A DNA stretch of 64,000 nucleotides. Origin: Massospora cicadina. Lineage: Eukaryota > Entomophthoromycota > Entomophthoromycetes > Entomophthorales > Entomophthoraceae. The stretch lies in the NCBI GenBank assembly GCA_022478985.1, contig JAKSZP010007899.1:292227-356226 (forward strand), written 5' to 3'. Below the pieces are notes generated by a model. It saw nothing but the letters and a program-made list of their open reading frames with translations. It ran no database searches and was not told the origin of the DNA. Every line of letters starts with the position of its first letter. Position 1 is the stretch's first letter. Positions 19,656 through 31,589 of this stretch are shown in pieces. The position numbers and the translations under genes were made by a program.

Positions 19656-22600
19656 CCCCTGTAAGTTATCATCCCTGAAACGTTAGTACCCACCTGGAGT
19701 ATTCTGAAGGTGTTGAGTAGCTCCGTGGTAACCTTAGAGACTCCCTTAAGACATAAAGAGTATATAACCAGGTGGCAAAAAGTTAGGAAGAAGACTTAAA
19801 AGTTAGATTTGGATTGGTAAGTCTTTATTTGAGTCTTTATAATATAGTATTTGCTTTGTATTCTATTCTACTGGTAGTACAACCCAAATTACAGAAGAAT
19901 AGAATGTATTTATAAACTGGAAAATCCTACAGATATTGGAATGACAACCAAGATAACAGTGTGGTATAAAACCTATTACTCTTTAAAGACTATATATCAA
20001 GTTCAATCATCAAATTTTTAAAGAAAACTATCCCATCTTTATACAAAAATATTGGGTAAAGTAACCTAAACTGTATTATATAAATTATCAACAATTTAGC
20101 GCAAACTGCTACATTTTTGTGCTCACTAAAGATGGCATTAATCTAGCCACTAAAAAATGATTCTAAGAAAACTATGAACCAAACCAAATTCTTATTAGAT
20201 TTATAAACAAGTACCCATATGAGCTTATAGACCTTGGTAAAGCTAGCCAATCAGATTACAACTCAGTTGTTATGCCTATGAGAAAGCTTATAATGTAATA
20301 ATCTGGCCTCCCAAAGGCCAATCATTGATTCAACAAGCAAAAATCACCAAAATGGAGCTATCTTGATAAATTTTAAAAGGTAAATGTACTACCCAAGAGT
20401 CAATTTGGGTGATGACCGTTTGTGTCTCACCAGCTGAGGTGCAGTAAGATCTTAAAGCTCAACCCAGCCTCTAGTTGCCAACATGGAAAACCCTACAAAT
20501 GTATAATAATATTCCGCTTACTGTCCTAAAAACAGATTCAAAGTGAAGTTGGGAGGTAATAATCCCACCCAGCCTCTAGCCAATTTAGCACCCCAATGAA
20601 CATCTCATGGCTCAATTGGTGACTCACGTTTAGTTAAATTTGTGGAAAGATGCACAGGATCCTGAAATGTTTTCTTGTCACTTATGGCAACCTTGTAGAG
20701 CATATGGCACTTTGGATAGTCATCATAAATAATGCATCAATGGTGTGAGATTCCCAGGTGGATATCATCCAGATTTTATTTTAAAGAAACTTTAACTAAA
20801 TCCAAAATTTATATTAGATAGATGGTGCAAAATCGTCTATTTTATCTTATATAGGGCAATGCGTCATAAAGAATGACAAATTGGCTAAGATGGGTTTGAA
20901 AACTCATAAATTCTATGTGAAACTGGTGGGTTTAGATATTAATCTTTTTAACTGTGAAAGCCTTACTGATCCAAATTTTGATGGGTGGGATGAGGGCTAA
21001 AATCCAAACTTTTTCTAACACTTCTTAGATTATCCAAGGTTCACTAATGTGAACTCATATTATAAGCCACTTAGTCTATAAATATCAATGAAACAATGTC
21101 TTAGGGAATCATGTGCAAATTATTATTTCATTGCAGATACCCCTTCTCTTAAACTGATCCCTACCAGACAACTAGCATATCAAGCTCTAGTTATTTATCG
21201 AATGTCTCTAATACATATTTTGGGTAAGTCATAGAATGGCTAATGAATGTCTACCAACTTGATGACTTCAACAAAAACAAAATATAACTGAAGATAAACT
21301 AAAGTATGGCAACCAGCTATTAAATATCAGAACTAACAGCTTTTCCAAGAATTCTAATATCAGCTATATCCAGGAAGACCAACACCCAGGTTCAAATGTT
21401 CAATATGTTCTCTAGATATGTACATCCCTTTATCTGTCAAGTACAAAAAACATAGCCACCAAAATAAGAATATAGACTGTCTGTATGAGTTTATGGAGGT
21501 ACAAAAAAATTACCATACTATTAGTGGAAAGGTCAAAAAGATTTATCCAATAAATACAAGCTGTTATCTAAAAAAACTTGTTGACAGATGAATAGATCAT
21601 TGAGTTTTAAAAGACCTAAGGACTCCTAGTGCAGACAACATTGCAGGATGAAGAACTGGGGTACTACCCTCACCACACTAAGGCTTTGCTATTCTGAGCA
21701 CCACTAAATGTGATCCTGACCACAATTTGGGTTTAGCTCGCACTACCCCAAAAATGACATATGCCCGCCCTCTTTAAGTACTGGGAAGACTGTCTGTACC
21801 TTAAGAACAGGCGATATGCCTCTCATCTCCCTTGTGGGTGACAAGAACTGATGACCCCAGTTTTTAGGCCCCTGAGGTGGAGGAGAAGAATCCCTCCCCT
21901 TTATCACATACTTTTTAATTAGAGTTATGCTCTGGCCCTTTTTGTCTAGGAAGCCTTGGAGTCCTTTCAGATCACGCGTTATTTCCTTGCATGATCACTT
22001 TCATCACCAGCTAGCTCATGCCAACCAGACTGGCAGCTAGATGAGCTTCAGTCCAACTCAGCAAACCGCGGCATTTATTGTAGCAGGTGCACCAAAGCAC
22101 AGCCATATAGGATTGCCCCTCCCTTGTCCTGGAGTTCACGCCCACGCTACCTTATCTCATTGGAAATCTGTTTAACAGGAACCATGTCTGACTTTTGCTC
22201 CCCCTTACTGCCCATATTCTCCCCTCAGGGAGTGGTAGACACCCACAAGAACAGGTTGGCAAAGTCATTACTACCATCCCGCACCCCTATCAGGCCACTA
22301 CAAGACCCAACCAGTGCATCTCTCTAGGTTCTGGCGCTCGCTACTCATCCATGTTTCCATGGGCTTTCTCCAGTTGCATGTAAGTCTAGAAAGTGCCCCC
22401 TGCGCTTGGACTGAGAGGCGTCCAAACACCAAGAAAGGTCCAAAGAATACGTCCATGTAAGTCTCAATGCATCTCCCATAAGGCTGGATCTAGAGTTTTC
22501 CTCTCTTGAAAAAGGAAAATAATCAACATTGAGCCCTCCTGCTCTGCTCTGTTGGGAACCTGGCTTACACCATAGATGAACGCTGGGTCTGCGCCCTCCC

Positions 22601-23643
22601 TGAAAATGTGTCAAGGGTACCATGCCCTACTGCAACCCTGATCCCAAGTCAAACTACCTTAAAAGGTTTCTCTCATGTGTTACGAGATTTCTCGACTTTG
22701 GGAGAAGGGTTGATGGGATCAGGCCACCCAAACCCAGCCCTAAGTTGCCCCAGCTGAGGAGTCACCTGCCACTAACACCAAACTTAATTGTTTAGAGCTC
22801 CCCTCCCCAACTGGTCTTTAGTCAAGTTTGGTGTCAACATGATGGAAAAAAACAAGTACAAAGTCTCAACAGCCATTCCCAGCCTCACCTCTCCCACCTG
22901 ACACCAACCCCAAGCTGCATCCAATCAAACTGATTAGTTTCAGCTTGGGGGTCAACCTCTGAGCTTTTCCTCAGCGCTGATTTTTTTTGTGGCTCAGCTC
23001 CATTTTGGGCTTGAACCCATTAAAGAACAAAAAGGCAGGCCTCTACTACAACCCATTTCTGTTTTTTGGGCGTTTGATTCAAAATCAAAATTTTAAGTCG
23101 CTTGGCCCTAACTACCCAAAAATAATTTTAAATATAAAATCCAGAGACAAAACACCTATTGAGTCCTTATTTGAAGGCAGTTAACCTTAATTTAGGTGCA
23201 GATTACAATTTAACCGCCCCAAGCATACAATTAGGGCTTGTCAACTGGTGATACCAGTGCTAGTGGTTTTTTAAATTTCTGTAAATAAATTAAACTTTAT
23301 TCTCCACCAAAATTATAAATTTTTATCTGTGCCTGATTTCACAAAAATATCTACTACAGTGGGCACCCCTAACTTGGCCTCCCCCTCGTGACCTACAGAT
23401 CTCCTCTTGAACTTGAGCTCTACCCTTGTCTGCAGTTCTGATAGCAACCACCACTTGGGCTATCAAGTCTTTCACGCCATACAGAATAACCTCCTTACTG
23501 AAGCTTCTGATACTCTGCTAACCCTGTAAAAGGCCTGCAACCACTAATAAAGACGTTGCTGACCTCCTAGCCCCCTTTTCACCTGAGGATGCCCAAGTTA
23601 GACCTGCAGTTGCTCTCGCAAGAACTTTATTTATATTTTTGAG
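19656..23643. other. Unassigned sequence, about 4 kb
   Basis: I see no supported gene here. 19656-21640 is AT-rich and full of stops on both strands. 21640-23360 is richer in GC and contains short open stretches (such as 22124-22327 plus and 22345-22623 minus) without recognisable motifs. 23360-23643 leads into the H gag region on the other side of the LINE. It may hold a decayed LTR and leader of element H (G-type LTRs are 1.6 kb), but I could not find a matching partner LTR. Confidence 0.5.
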
Positions 23644-23660
23644 AGCCTTTGGTATGTTTT
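23644..23660. repeat. Target-site duplication of LINE copy 1, left
   Basis: AGCCTTTGGTATGTTTT, 17 bases, repeated exactly at 28956-28972. Long duplications of this size are typical of target-primed reverse transcription by LINEs. Confidence 0.92.
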
Positions 23661-23761
23661 GAATTTATTGTGGGGAAGGCTGACCATGGGATGGACACTT
23701 CCGAATATGACTCAGATGAGACAAAACTTAGTACCAGGGGAGGCACCCCAGAGAAGCGATG

Positions 23762-24663
23762 CTATCTCTTGTTGCCAGCGGGAACGCCACTTATGGGAAG
23801 GAGGAGGGAACATGTGTAGGGGACGTAGCCACTATTGAGCATGTGTGGAGGAAGGGGTCTGATTTGATGAACCAGACTGGGAACCAGGAGGAGACCAGCT
23901 GTTGGTGACGCGGTGGGAGATATCCAAACATCCACGCTTGAAAGTGGTCCACCAAATGAGACCGGAATCTGTGGACAGCTTTTGGGAGGGTGGGGGTGGA
24001 ACCTGCGATGGCATCCAAGACAATCGTGTGGATAGTCCACATGGCGATTGCAACCACCAGAGCACGGAGGGAGGGTGGGTGGGGAGGCCATTGATGAAGC
24101 AAACATATCTCTTGACAGACTGAAGGGATGTGTTTGATCCTGGCCTAGCAGACGTTAGACTTCGCGCCATATTACTTTAGAGGTGGGGCACTTCTCCAGG
24201 CGGTGAAACAGCGTTCCATACTGGCCACACACGACACAGGATGAGTGTAAAGCATTAGAGCGCTCAGCTGTATGATACACCCGCCTCAGGCAGCGCCACA
24301 CATGGGAGCGGACTTGAGGCTGCAACAGAGGATGATGTGCGTATTTTCAGATAGTCTTTTGGGTCTCAGTGGAATAAGGGATGTCCATCATGTCCAGGTA
24401 GTCCACCCTGGATAGGACTTGGGGTCGAATGGGGATCACGCCATCATGGATGGGTAGCCCCTGTACCTCTTGTGTGAACTGAGGAGAGGGGCGGCCTCTT
24501 CGGGTTGTATGTCCACTAATACAAATTCTCCACTCTGCGCTTCGCATGGAGAGTAGGATTTGTTTGTAGTGGGTTTTGGTCCCGTGAGGACCTGTGGCTG
24601 ATGTGTGTGATGCGAGGTATTTATCAGGGAGTGGGGGTTTGATGGATTGTTGAGGCCCAAGGC
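23762..24663 (-). pseudogene. ORF2 C-terminal domain, LINE copy 1
   Basis: Counterpart of 42321-43079 in copy 2, where the frame is clearer. It follows the RT domain and encodes the RRVYHTAERSNALHSSC region and the zinc-binding motif C-x2-C-x7-H-x4-C. Here the pieces lie in at least three frames (24436-24660, 24347-24547, 23762-24170). Confidence 0.75.
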
Positions 24664-25962
24664 TCAGGAGAAGTTGGAGCAGGCCGCGCGGGACCAGTGT
24701 TGGGATGGGAGTGTAGGAGCAGTGACGGCTGCAATCCAGGTGCCCAGGATCTTGGCGGCATGGGCTTTGAAGTCAAGTAGGCCCATGCCACCATGATGAT
24801 GAGGGCCAAACATGACCTCTAGCCGTACTGGTGGAGGGCGGCCTGACCAAAGCCAACCTTGTAGCAAAGCATACAGGGATTTGAAGAAGCTTGGGGAGAA
24901 GGGGATGGCGTGGGCTCTGAACCAGACTTTGGATAGGAGCATAGAGTTGGCAAGAACAACCCTGCCAGTGAGGGTAGTAGGGTGGGCTCTGAGAGAGGCG
25001 ATTTGCTTCGTCACGTTGTCCAGTATATGGCACTCCATTACTGCTGACGCGTATCCACCTGCCTCCAACCACACGCCCAGATGGCGTACCGGTCCTATGG
25101 TAGGTCGTGGCACAAAGGGGAGCACCAGTGGAGCGGTGTGTTTTGAGTTAGTAAGGCGTGGACGTGGGCGAGCAGATGGGCCGGGTTGGGAACTATTTGC
25201 TGGGGCCCAGCAGTTCTGAAACCGACCAAGGAGGATGATTTCAGTTTTGGAGGCGTTCAGTGCCACGTTGCTTACCCGGGAATATTCCTGGATGAGGGCT
25301 TCAAGCGCGCGTGCATCTTTGTTATTAGACACCCCCACCACACAATCATCTGCAAATGCCATCATCTTGACTGGGGTTTGGCCTGGCACATGGACCCCAG
25401 TGAGTTGGGCATTCACATTTCGCAGTAGTGGGTCAAGGCTGAAGTTGTATAAGAGTGGGCTCAGGGGGTCCCCTTGTCGCAGGCCCCTTTGAGGATGGGC
25501 TACTTCCGTTAGGAAACCTGGGCCGCGCACTGCCATTGTTGCAGATTCCGTGAGCAGCATCACCCAGTTAATGAAGCGGGGAGGTAGGCGGAATTGTTGG
25601 AGGCAGGCCCTAAGGTATTCCCAGTTTACTCTATCATAGGCCTTTTGTTGGTCCAATAATACAAGTGCCCCAGAGGCTGTGGACTGACACACATTAGCCA
25701 CAGAGTGCACGTTATCCCAAATCGACCTTCTGGGGATGAAACCAAATTGTTCTGGGGAGATGGTGGCAGATGCTAAAGTCCCTAAACGGTTAGCCATGAT
25801 TTTGGTTAAAATTTTGGTGTCTGTGTTTGTTAGAGAAATGGGGCACCAGTTGGCTAAGTCTAGCCTATCCCCTTTCTTGAAGAGTGTGACCGTAAAGGCC
25901 TCATGTCCTCCTGGTAGGAGGCGCGTTTCCAACAGGCTTTGGTTGAGTGAGGCTAGCAGCAA
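24664..25962 (-). CDS. Reverse transcriptase domain, LINE copy 1 ORF2
   Basis: A 432-residue open stretch. RT motifs in order: WCPISLTNTDTKILTKIMAN (about 40-58), the catalytic Asp in QKAYDRVNWEYL, GLRQGDPLSPLLYNFSLDPLL, AFADDCVVGVSN (FADD intact) and the LNASKTEIILLG box. The thumb and connection continue to GYASAVMECHI and LLSKVWFRAHAIPF. The product would copy the element RNA at a nicked genomic site. It is an internal part of ORF2, separated from the endonuclease by frame breaks near 25960-26080, so the listed start is not a true start. Confidence 0.92.
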   Translation of the reverse strand: MLLASLNQSLLETRLLPGGHEAFTVTLFKKGDRLDLANWCPISLTNTDTKILTKIMANRLGTLASATISPEQFGFIPRRSIWDNVHSVANVCQSTASGALVLLDQQKAYDRVNWEYLRACLQQFRLPPRFINWVMLLTESATMAVRGPGFLTEVAHPQRGLRQGDPLSPLLYNFSLDPLLRNVNAQLTGVHVPGQTPVKMMAFADDCVVGVSNNKDARALEALIQEYSRVSNVALNASKTEIILLGRFQNCWAPANSSQPGPSARPRPRLTNSKHTAPLVLPFVPRPTIGPVRHLGVWLEAGGYASAVMECHILDNVTKQIASLRAHPTTLTGRVVLANSMLLSKVWFRAHAIPFSPSFFKSLYALLQGWLWSGRPPPVRLEVMFGPHHHGGMGLLDFKAHAAKILGTWIAAVTAPTLPSQHWSRAACSNFS

Positions 25963-26082
25963 TGGGGATATATATTTAAAATATTTTTTGTAGAACTCAT
26001 ATGGAATGCTATCTGGGCCTGGGCATTTTCAGTTTGGCGCACCGCAATGTAGTCCATAATTCGTTCGGAGTAATTAAATTCA

Positions 26083-27412
26083 TTATTTCTGGGTATCAGA
26101 AAATGGTGCGGATATGAGCTTGGTCGAGAAATTCCGCCATTTCAGCTGGCTGAATTGGTTCAGCTCAGTATAACTTGGAGTAATATCTTTGCGTTTTGAT
26201 TGCCACTTCGGCCGGTGTGTCCACAATAGAATTATCTGATCTTTGCACCTGTGTGCAGGCCACGCTCTGGCGTGGTGCAAAATTTTTTTTGAAGAAGTGT
26301 GCGGTGCACTTGTCGCCTTTAGTGATGCATGTGGCCCTGTATTGGACACAAACCCGATGTTTGTGTTGCCTTTCAAGTGCATTGAGGTGGGCGGCTGCCT
26401 CCGCCCACTTCTGGCCCCATGCAGGGCTATATCCTGAGGCTGGAATGTTGGACTCCAAGTGGGCCAATTCCACCAGCGCGCGCAATATAACCACCGATGT
26501 GGCTCGTGAGCATCTGGATGAGAGATGGCGATAGTGGCAGATGGTGTCTTCTTTGAAAGTTGCCCATGTGGAAATGGGTCCGCGAAAAATGGTGCAACAA
26601 ACGATTTTGCCAAAGTTGCCTCTTCCACCCACGTGGAAAATCCTGGCGACGCGAGCTCTGGGGGGCGGATTTTGCACCAATGTGGGGCCTTTGCAACTGT
26701 GATGGGTAAGTGGCATGTTATTGAGACCAGTCGGTGGTTGGAGAATTCCATTTTTGTTGTTTTGAAGTGGGAGATGTGGGGTTGGAATTTCGCCGGCGCT
26801 AGAATAAGGTCAATGCGGGTCATGGACCTTAATTGGCCGTTGTGGACGTGGGGACGTGTCATGTTTTCAAGCAGTGGGGCATGTCGCGGCGGCACATCCA
26901 TTAACCTAAGGGTGGCTTTTAGAACGCGTAGTTCTACATGACCCTGTGGGGTGTGGGGTGAGGGCAGCCACCAGTCTGTTGATGAGGTTAGCCAACAGTT
27001 CATGTCACCAATTAGGAAAGAATTGGGGGGTAGCGGAGGGATTTGACCAATGAGAAAAATTCCTGACGCTCATGTGCACCGTTTGGGGCATAAATGTTGA
27101 CGATTGTGTGTGCAACATTGGCCCATGAGAAGGTGACAACAAGCACTCGGCCATTTAGGAATGTTTCTGAAGATGTAAATTTGAAAAAATTGTTTTTCTG
27201 AATTAGCACCCCACAGTGCTTTGACCAAAAGGATAGGGATGGTAGGAGCATTGTTTTCCAAGCTTCCTCGGAACCTCGTGGACAGTGGGTTTCCTGGATG
27301 GCCAGAATATCCATGGGTAAATTGTGTTGTAAAAACTCAGTTTCTTAGCCTGGGATGGGGAGGCCTTGAGTCTGGCGATATTCAACATCCCTAAAGTGAA
27401 GGTCTCCCCATC
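26083..27412 (-). pseudogene. AP endonuclease domain, LINE copy 1 ORF2
   Basis: N-terminal part of ORF2. Seen in order: MLNIARLKASPSQAKKLSF, MDILAIQETHCPRGS (catalytic Glu in QET), VNIYAPNGAHE, GDMNCWLTS across 27000, MTRIDLILAP, and FSNHRLVS near the end, where the usual SDH has become SNH. Copy 2 has FSDH but SDIN in place of GDMN, so each copy has one different damaged site. The domain nicks target DNA to prime reverse transcription. Frames change near 27010 and 27310-27390. Confidence 0.85.
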
Positions 27413-27557
27413 GCACCTTAGGTGTGAGGGGGTGGGCCCCCAGGCCCACCAGCCTCTTCCAGGTCCCCATGGGCTTTCACAGCAGTGCGGGTATTAGCAG
27501 CAACGCTATTGGGGTTTTTGTTAATTTTTGCAGAAAGAGTCGCATTGGCTTTGGCCT

Positions 27558-28681
27558 TCACTTTTTGTTTTCCCGACGTCGGACAAATTTTTTGCGGTGC
27601 AGATAAGTTCGGTGCACCGTCGAGTGGGGCAAAAAAAATTTTTCGGTTGGGATAGGTCCCAAGTCAGTTTTGACTGGGGTTTGGGTGCAGCGATTGGGTG
27701 AGATTGAATCTCCCATCAGATCCTCAGATTGAGTGGCCCGTTTGGCATAGGCCTCCCAATCTGATTGGGTGATGGATTCCTGAGTTTCCGCCATGAAGGT
27801 CTCCATGTCCTCTTGGCGTTGTGAGTGTGGGATGGTGGTGATGGCCTTAGGCGCTTCCTTGGCCGCAGTCCTATGGGCCTGCTTGGCCTTCTTCCACTCC
27901 TGTGGGGAGATGGGCTTTACCAATAGGTAGCAGCCTTGTGCTCCCCACGGGAAAGCCTCCTTGGTGCTTGCGGTTGGTTCGTAGTGCGCCTCTCCATTGG
28001 CCATGGCTGCCAAGGGGTGCTCTTGGAATGTGACGCCCTCCTTGATGGGGCATGAATGTGCCTTATGGCCAAACGCGTCACAGTGGGTGCAAATGGGGGC
28101 GCGCTGTCCACGGTTACCCGGAATGGGTGGGTGGTGTGCCCTGTGATGTCAATAAAGGTGGAGTGCGGGATCTGGGTTAGGTCCTTCGTGATCTCCTCAG
28201 TTGGGGTCAGAACTGCGATGGCTTTGTCGGTGCACAGGTGTGGCATCAGCATGAAGCATTGCATTTTGAAAGATTGTATTTCGCCATATATGGCGAGACC
28301 ATCTTTCAGGTGTTGTTCCAAAATGTCACGTTTTACCGTAGTAGGCAAAAAGTCAAACGTGAGGAAATTTTGGTTTGATTTTGTCCATCTGGTGCATTTA
28401 GTTTCGATGACCCATTGCCCTTTGGGGAGGTCGACCACTATGCGCACCGCTGCAACCTCGTCTGTGGCTATTTTGCTTTTGAAACCTAGGTCCAGCCAAC
28501 CGCGCGACATGGAGTGAGGTGCAACGTACACCGCAGTCTGGAAAATTTTGTGTACATCTTCACAAAATTTTTCTCATAGAACCGTTTTTGGATGTCCAGA
28601 TACACACAGACTCCAAATTCCACCGATGAAAGTGGCTGGGAATGTGGCGTGTTGATGTACTGGTTGCATCGTGCTTGCCAT
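27558..28681 (-). pseudogene. ORF1 of LINE copy 1
   Basis: Starts at the ATG 28679-28681 (MASTMQPVHQ, also in copy 2). Early frame changes and a stop precede VYVAPHSMSRGWLDLGF. A fold resembling an RNA-binding domain follows (TFDFLPTTVKRDILEQHLKD, then GLAIYGEIQSF). The CCHC knuckle region is damaged in this copy near 28050-28080 (compare C-x2-C-x4-H-x4-C at 46616-46657). The tail is basic and Lys/Arg-rich (FVRRRENKK). Expected role: binding element RNA. Confidence 0.83.
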
Positions 28682-28955
28682 GCGAGTATCTCTGGGGAAA
28701 TTGTGACCGCCAGTTTTTTTAGATTTCCTTCTATTCCGCCAGATTCTCTTTTTTTAGTACTAGATTCCGCCGGATTCTCCGGGGCGTTTTTGAACGTTAG
28801 AGGCTGCGGGCCTTCCGCCTGCTCCTCTTGCCTTGCTTGCCCAACTGCTCCCAGACATGGGCGCAGACTAATCCCCTTTTATGAGATTATCAAACTAGAT
28901 TTAGTCTTGGATTGAATGGGTTGCAAAAGTGTTTGCAACGAGAAAGAAAAGTTTT

Positions 28956-28972
28956 AGCCTTTGGTATGTTTT
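28956..28972. repeat. Target-site duplication of LINE copy 1, right
   Basis: Identical to 23644-23660. Confidence 0.92.
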
Positions 28973-29117
28973 TAACGTTTATTTTCCTCACCTTTCATCA
29001 AGATCCTCAATTATAGAGTCGTTCAAATGGCTGTGCCCCTGGCATTCTGGGTTTGTCATGGTTCATTGAGAAACTGAGTCCGCACCTGGATTAGCTTTTA
29101 TTAGCTGATTCTCTGAC

Positions 29118-29957
29118 ATGTTTATTAACCAGCCATTGAACTCTGCAGCTTCCACCTTGGCCCATAACCTAGGCGATGCAGTTGCATTTATATCTACTTT
29201 TACCCTCATGACCCTTGCAAGGACTATTTTCATCCTCTGTTCCTTTGGCGCACTTCTACATACCTGTCGTCAAGTCCTTATTGCATGGACTACTGATCCT
29301 ACCCCTCCAGAATCAGCTTATTCTATAGCATGCAATGTGACCCTGGTGGGATCTATCCCAGGCTCACCCATTGTGACAGTAAAGCAGGTCCTTGATGCTA
29401 TGAATGAGTTCCAACTGCGTCTTGCAGCTGAGAAGTCTGCAAATGCAACCCAGTTTGAGACTCAGCGTACTTTGGTCACCTGGATGCCCTAGAAGGGGAT
29501 GCCCACAAGTGGGCAAGGAGCCTCCTCCGATCTGCGTCATCAGTTGGAAGCCAGGTATCCCTGCTCACATTGATGTCAGCTACACCTTCTCCCCAGGAGA
29601 CTTGCACTACCAGGCTATACCAGCTGTTTTCTATGAAGGCTACCTCTTCAGAACCTTGGACCATATTGAAGCATTTGCCCAGTTGGCTTCTGACCTAGGC
29701 CTCCACATCAATGTTACAGTTGCTGCATTCTGGGCCTTTCTCCCACCTTCAATTGACTCACAACCTAGATGGTTTGATAATCCTGAGTCACTCTCTGCGG
29801 TGTATGCCTTGACCTCATCACTATATTTGCATGCCCCAGGTGTAGCTAAGGCAGCTATTAGCAAACCCAGAGCTGCAGGCTCCTCACAAGGATCACATAG
29901 AGGCTCTGCATGGTCAGCACCTGGGATAAAAATGGCAAGTGCCCAGAAGTCTGCGCC
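29118..29957 (+). pseudogene. Gag-like remnant of element H, with N-terminal hydrophobic segment
   Basis: The first frame (29118-29492) encodes LGDAVAFISTFTLMTLARTI and then FILCSFGALLHTC, a long hydrophobic stretch, followed by a helical region. Reading on in the next frame gives LEGDAHKWARSLLRSAS, matching DGDAHRWVWEVLRSAS in G gag (35442-36209). A third frame continues to the G LTR at 29958. H is therefore a distant relative of G gag lying in the opposite direction. It is broken by at least two frame changes. The 145 bases upstream (28973-29117) were joined to 23643 before the LINE inserted. Confidence 0.7.
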
Positions 29958-31589
29958 TGTCATGGATTCGGCTAAGAAGAACTAGACTGGGCTCTCAGTT
30001 AAGGTGCGCAAGCACCCAATAGAGGCCCCAGAATGCCAGAGGCATAGTGGTCCGGGCGACTAATAGAAGTGGGGCTCTATGGGAGATGTGAGGAAAGCAA
30101 AAGTTCAGTAATGTACTGAAAGCCCCCAAGGCAAACCAGAAGGTTGCTTTGGGGGCAACCGTGAGCCTTTCAGGGGCAACCCCCAAGGGCAGGAGAGGCA
30201 GGGAGGACAACGACACCTCCAGGGTTCATGGTTGCTGGCCTTCAGATTCAGATAGGGGAGCTTGCGCACCAGTGAGGGATGGCACAGAGGCCGCCATGTT
30301 ATTGGAAATATGTGCAGAGGTATGGCAACCCCATGAGAGGGGCTGGGACAGAGCTTCCCCTGGAGGGGGCGCTCTAGGTCCCACTGGTGGGCTGGACCAT
30401 CGGTGGCAGAGGTGGCTATGAAAGCTGAACCCACGTATGGTGGGTCAGGGACGCATTGGGGCTGCTTTAACTGAGGAGCAGTTTTGGCGGACTTGGCGAC
30501 CAAATGGATGGAAGGGTTTCCATTAAATGGACGCATGAAAATGAATGAAGCAGAGGGTTCATTATTGGGGGCATAGCAGATTATTGCGTTTACAATCTAC
30601 TGCCATGTGGTGGGATTGAGTGAAAGGATAATCCAGTTGGCAAACATTGGCTGGAGAATTTGGGCAATGGCATGCTTCATCAGATCAATCGGTGGAATTT
30701 TTGTAAACGTTTAAAGGCAGATGGAGGCCGCAGCAAACTAGGTGGATGTTTTGGATTTTAGTCAACAAAAGGCAAAAGATTGAACAAACAACTGCCCTCA
30801 GCGTGGGCAGTTTCCTTTTTAACTGGTCTATATGCACGGGGAGGTATTGTGGGATTGGTTATTTGGGGGATGGGAAATGGAATTGATTGGCTGGCTCAGA
30901 GGAGAATAGAAGGCTGCTCCCAATTCTGGCAAAAGCTTAGAAATATTTTGAAAATTTCCTCAAATTCATGAGGACAAGTCAATACTACCAATCTGGGTCC
31001 AGGTGACTTGAGTCAGCCTGTTCGCATGGCTTGGGTGGTCCAGGTTCATCCTGGGAGGCAGGGGTTCATTGGATCAGATTATTTACAATTGAGCTGATCT
31101 CTTGATTGGGCTACTCATGTGATCTGAGCTCCCTGGATCCATTTCAGAGCGTTGGGGCAGGTGATCCAAGCCATTTGAGACCAGGTTTGTGATCCAAGCT
31201 GTATTTTGATCAGGCTTCTGAAGCAGGCCAGTCTGGACCAGCTCCCCCAGTCCAGAAATTGCCAGCCAGGCTCTGATGTTGGGAATTACCTTTTCCCAGC
31301 TTTTGCCCATGGTTTGCCTATGGAGTGGGTGGACCCAGGGCCCCCTCCATGCCCCTGATGTGTGCCATCTCCCTGCAGACCCTACTATCAAACTTACCGG
31401 GATTAAAGAGGGAGAAAGAGGTGGGAGTGGGATATCTTTGGGAAGGAAAGCCGTCACCCAGCGCTCATCTATCACATGGGCTATGTCGCCCAGCTGTGAC
31501 AGAGGGTCTACTTGAGCCTTAGGGCCCCTTTTCATCCGGAAGGGGTGCGATCCCTGTCCAGTTGCAAGGGCTGGTCCTTAAGACTTACA
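29958..31589 (-). repeat. 3' LTR of element G
   Basis: 1632 bp, plus-strand ends TGTCA and TTACA. It pairs with 36257-37896 along its whole length with many substitutions. Short open stretches inside it have no recognisable content. Confidence 0.88.

Larger units (their letters stand above)
23661..28955 (-). mobile_element. LINE-type retrotransposon, copy 1 (full length)
   Basis: 5295 bp on the minus strand between identical 17-bp duplications. Order: 5' leader, ORF1 with CCHC knuckle, ORF2 with AP endonuclease, RT and a C-terminal zinc motif, and a 3' end AATAAATTC that runs into the A-rich start of the duplication. Copy 2 at 42215-47487 has the same 5' end (AAAACTTTTCTTTCTCGTTG), so both appear full length. 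The APE-RT-zinc layout places it among L1/Tad-like LINEs in a broad sense. Confidence 0.93.

Noticed and set aside
22124..22623. Short open stretches as genes
   Set aside because: No domain, no second copy, no codon pattern that I could support.
26196..26941. Plus-strand open stretches opposite the LINE endonuclease
   Set aside because: Shadows of the conserved minus-strand endonuclease sequence.
29118..29492. Cellular membrane protein gene
   Set aside because: Downstream frames match G gag (GDAHKW and RSAS), so it is a retroelement remnant.
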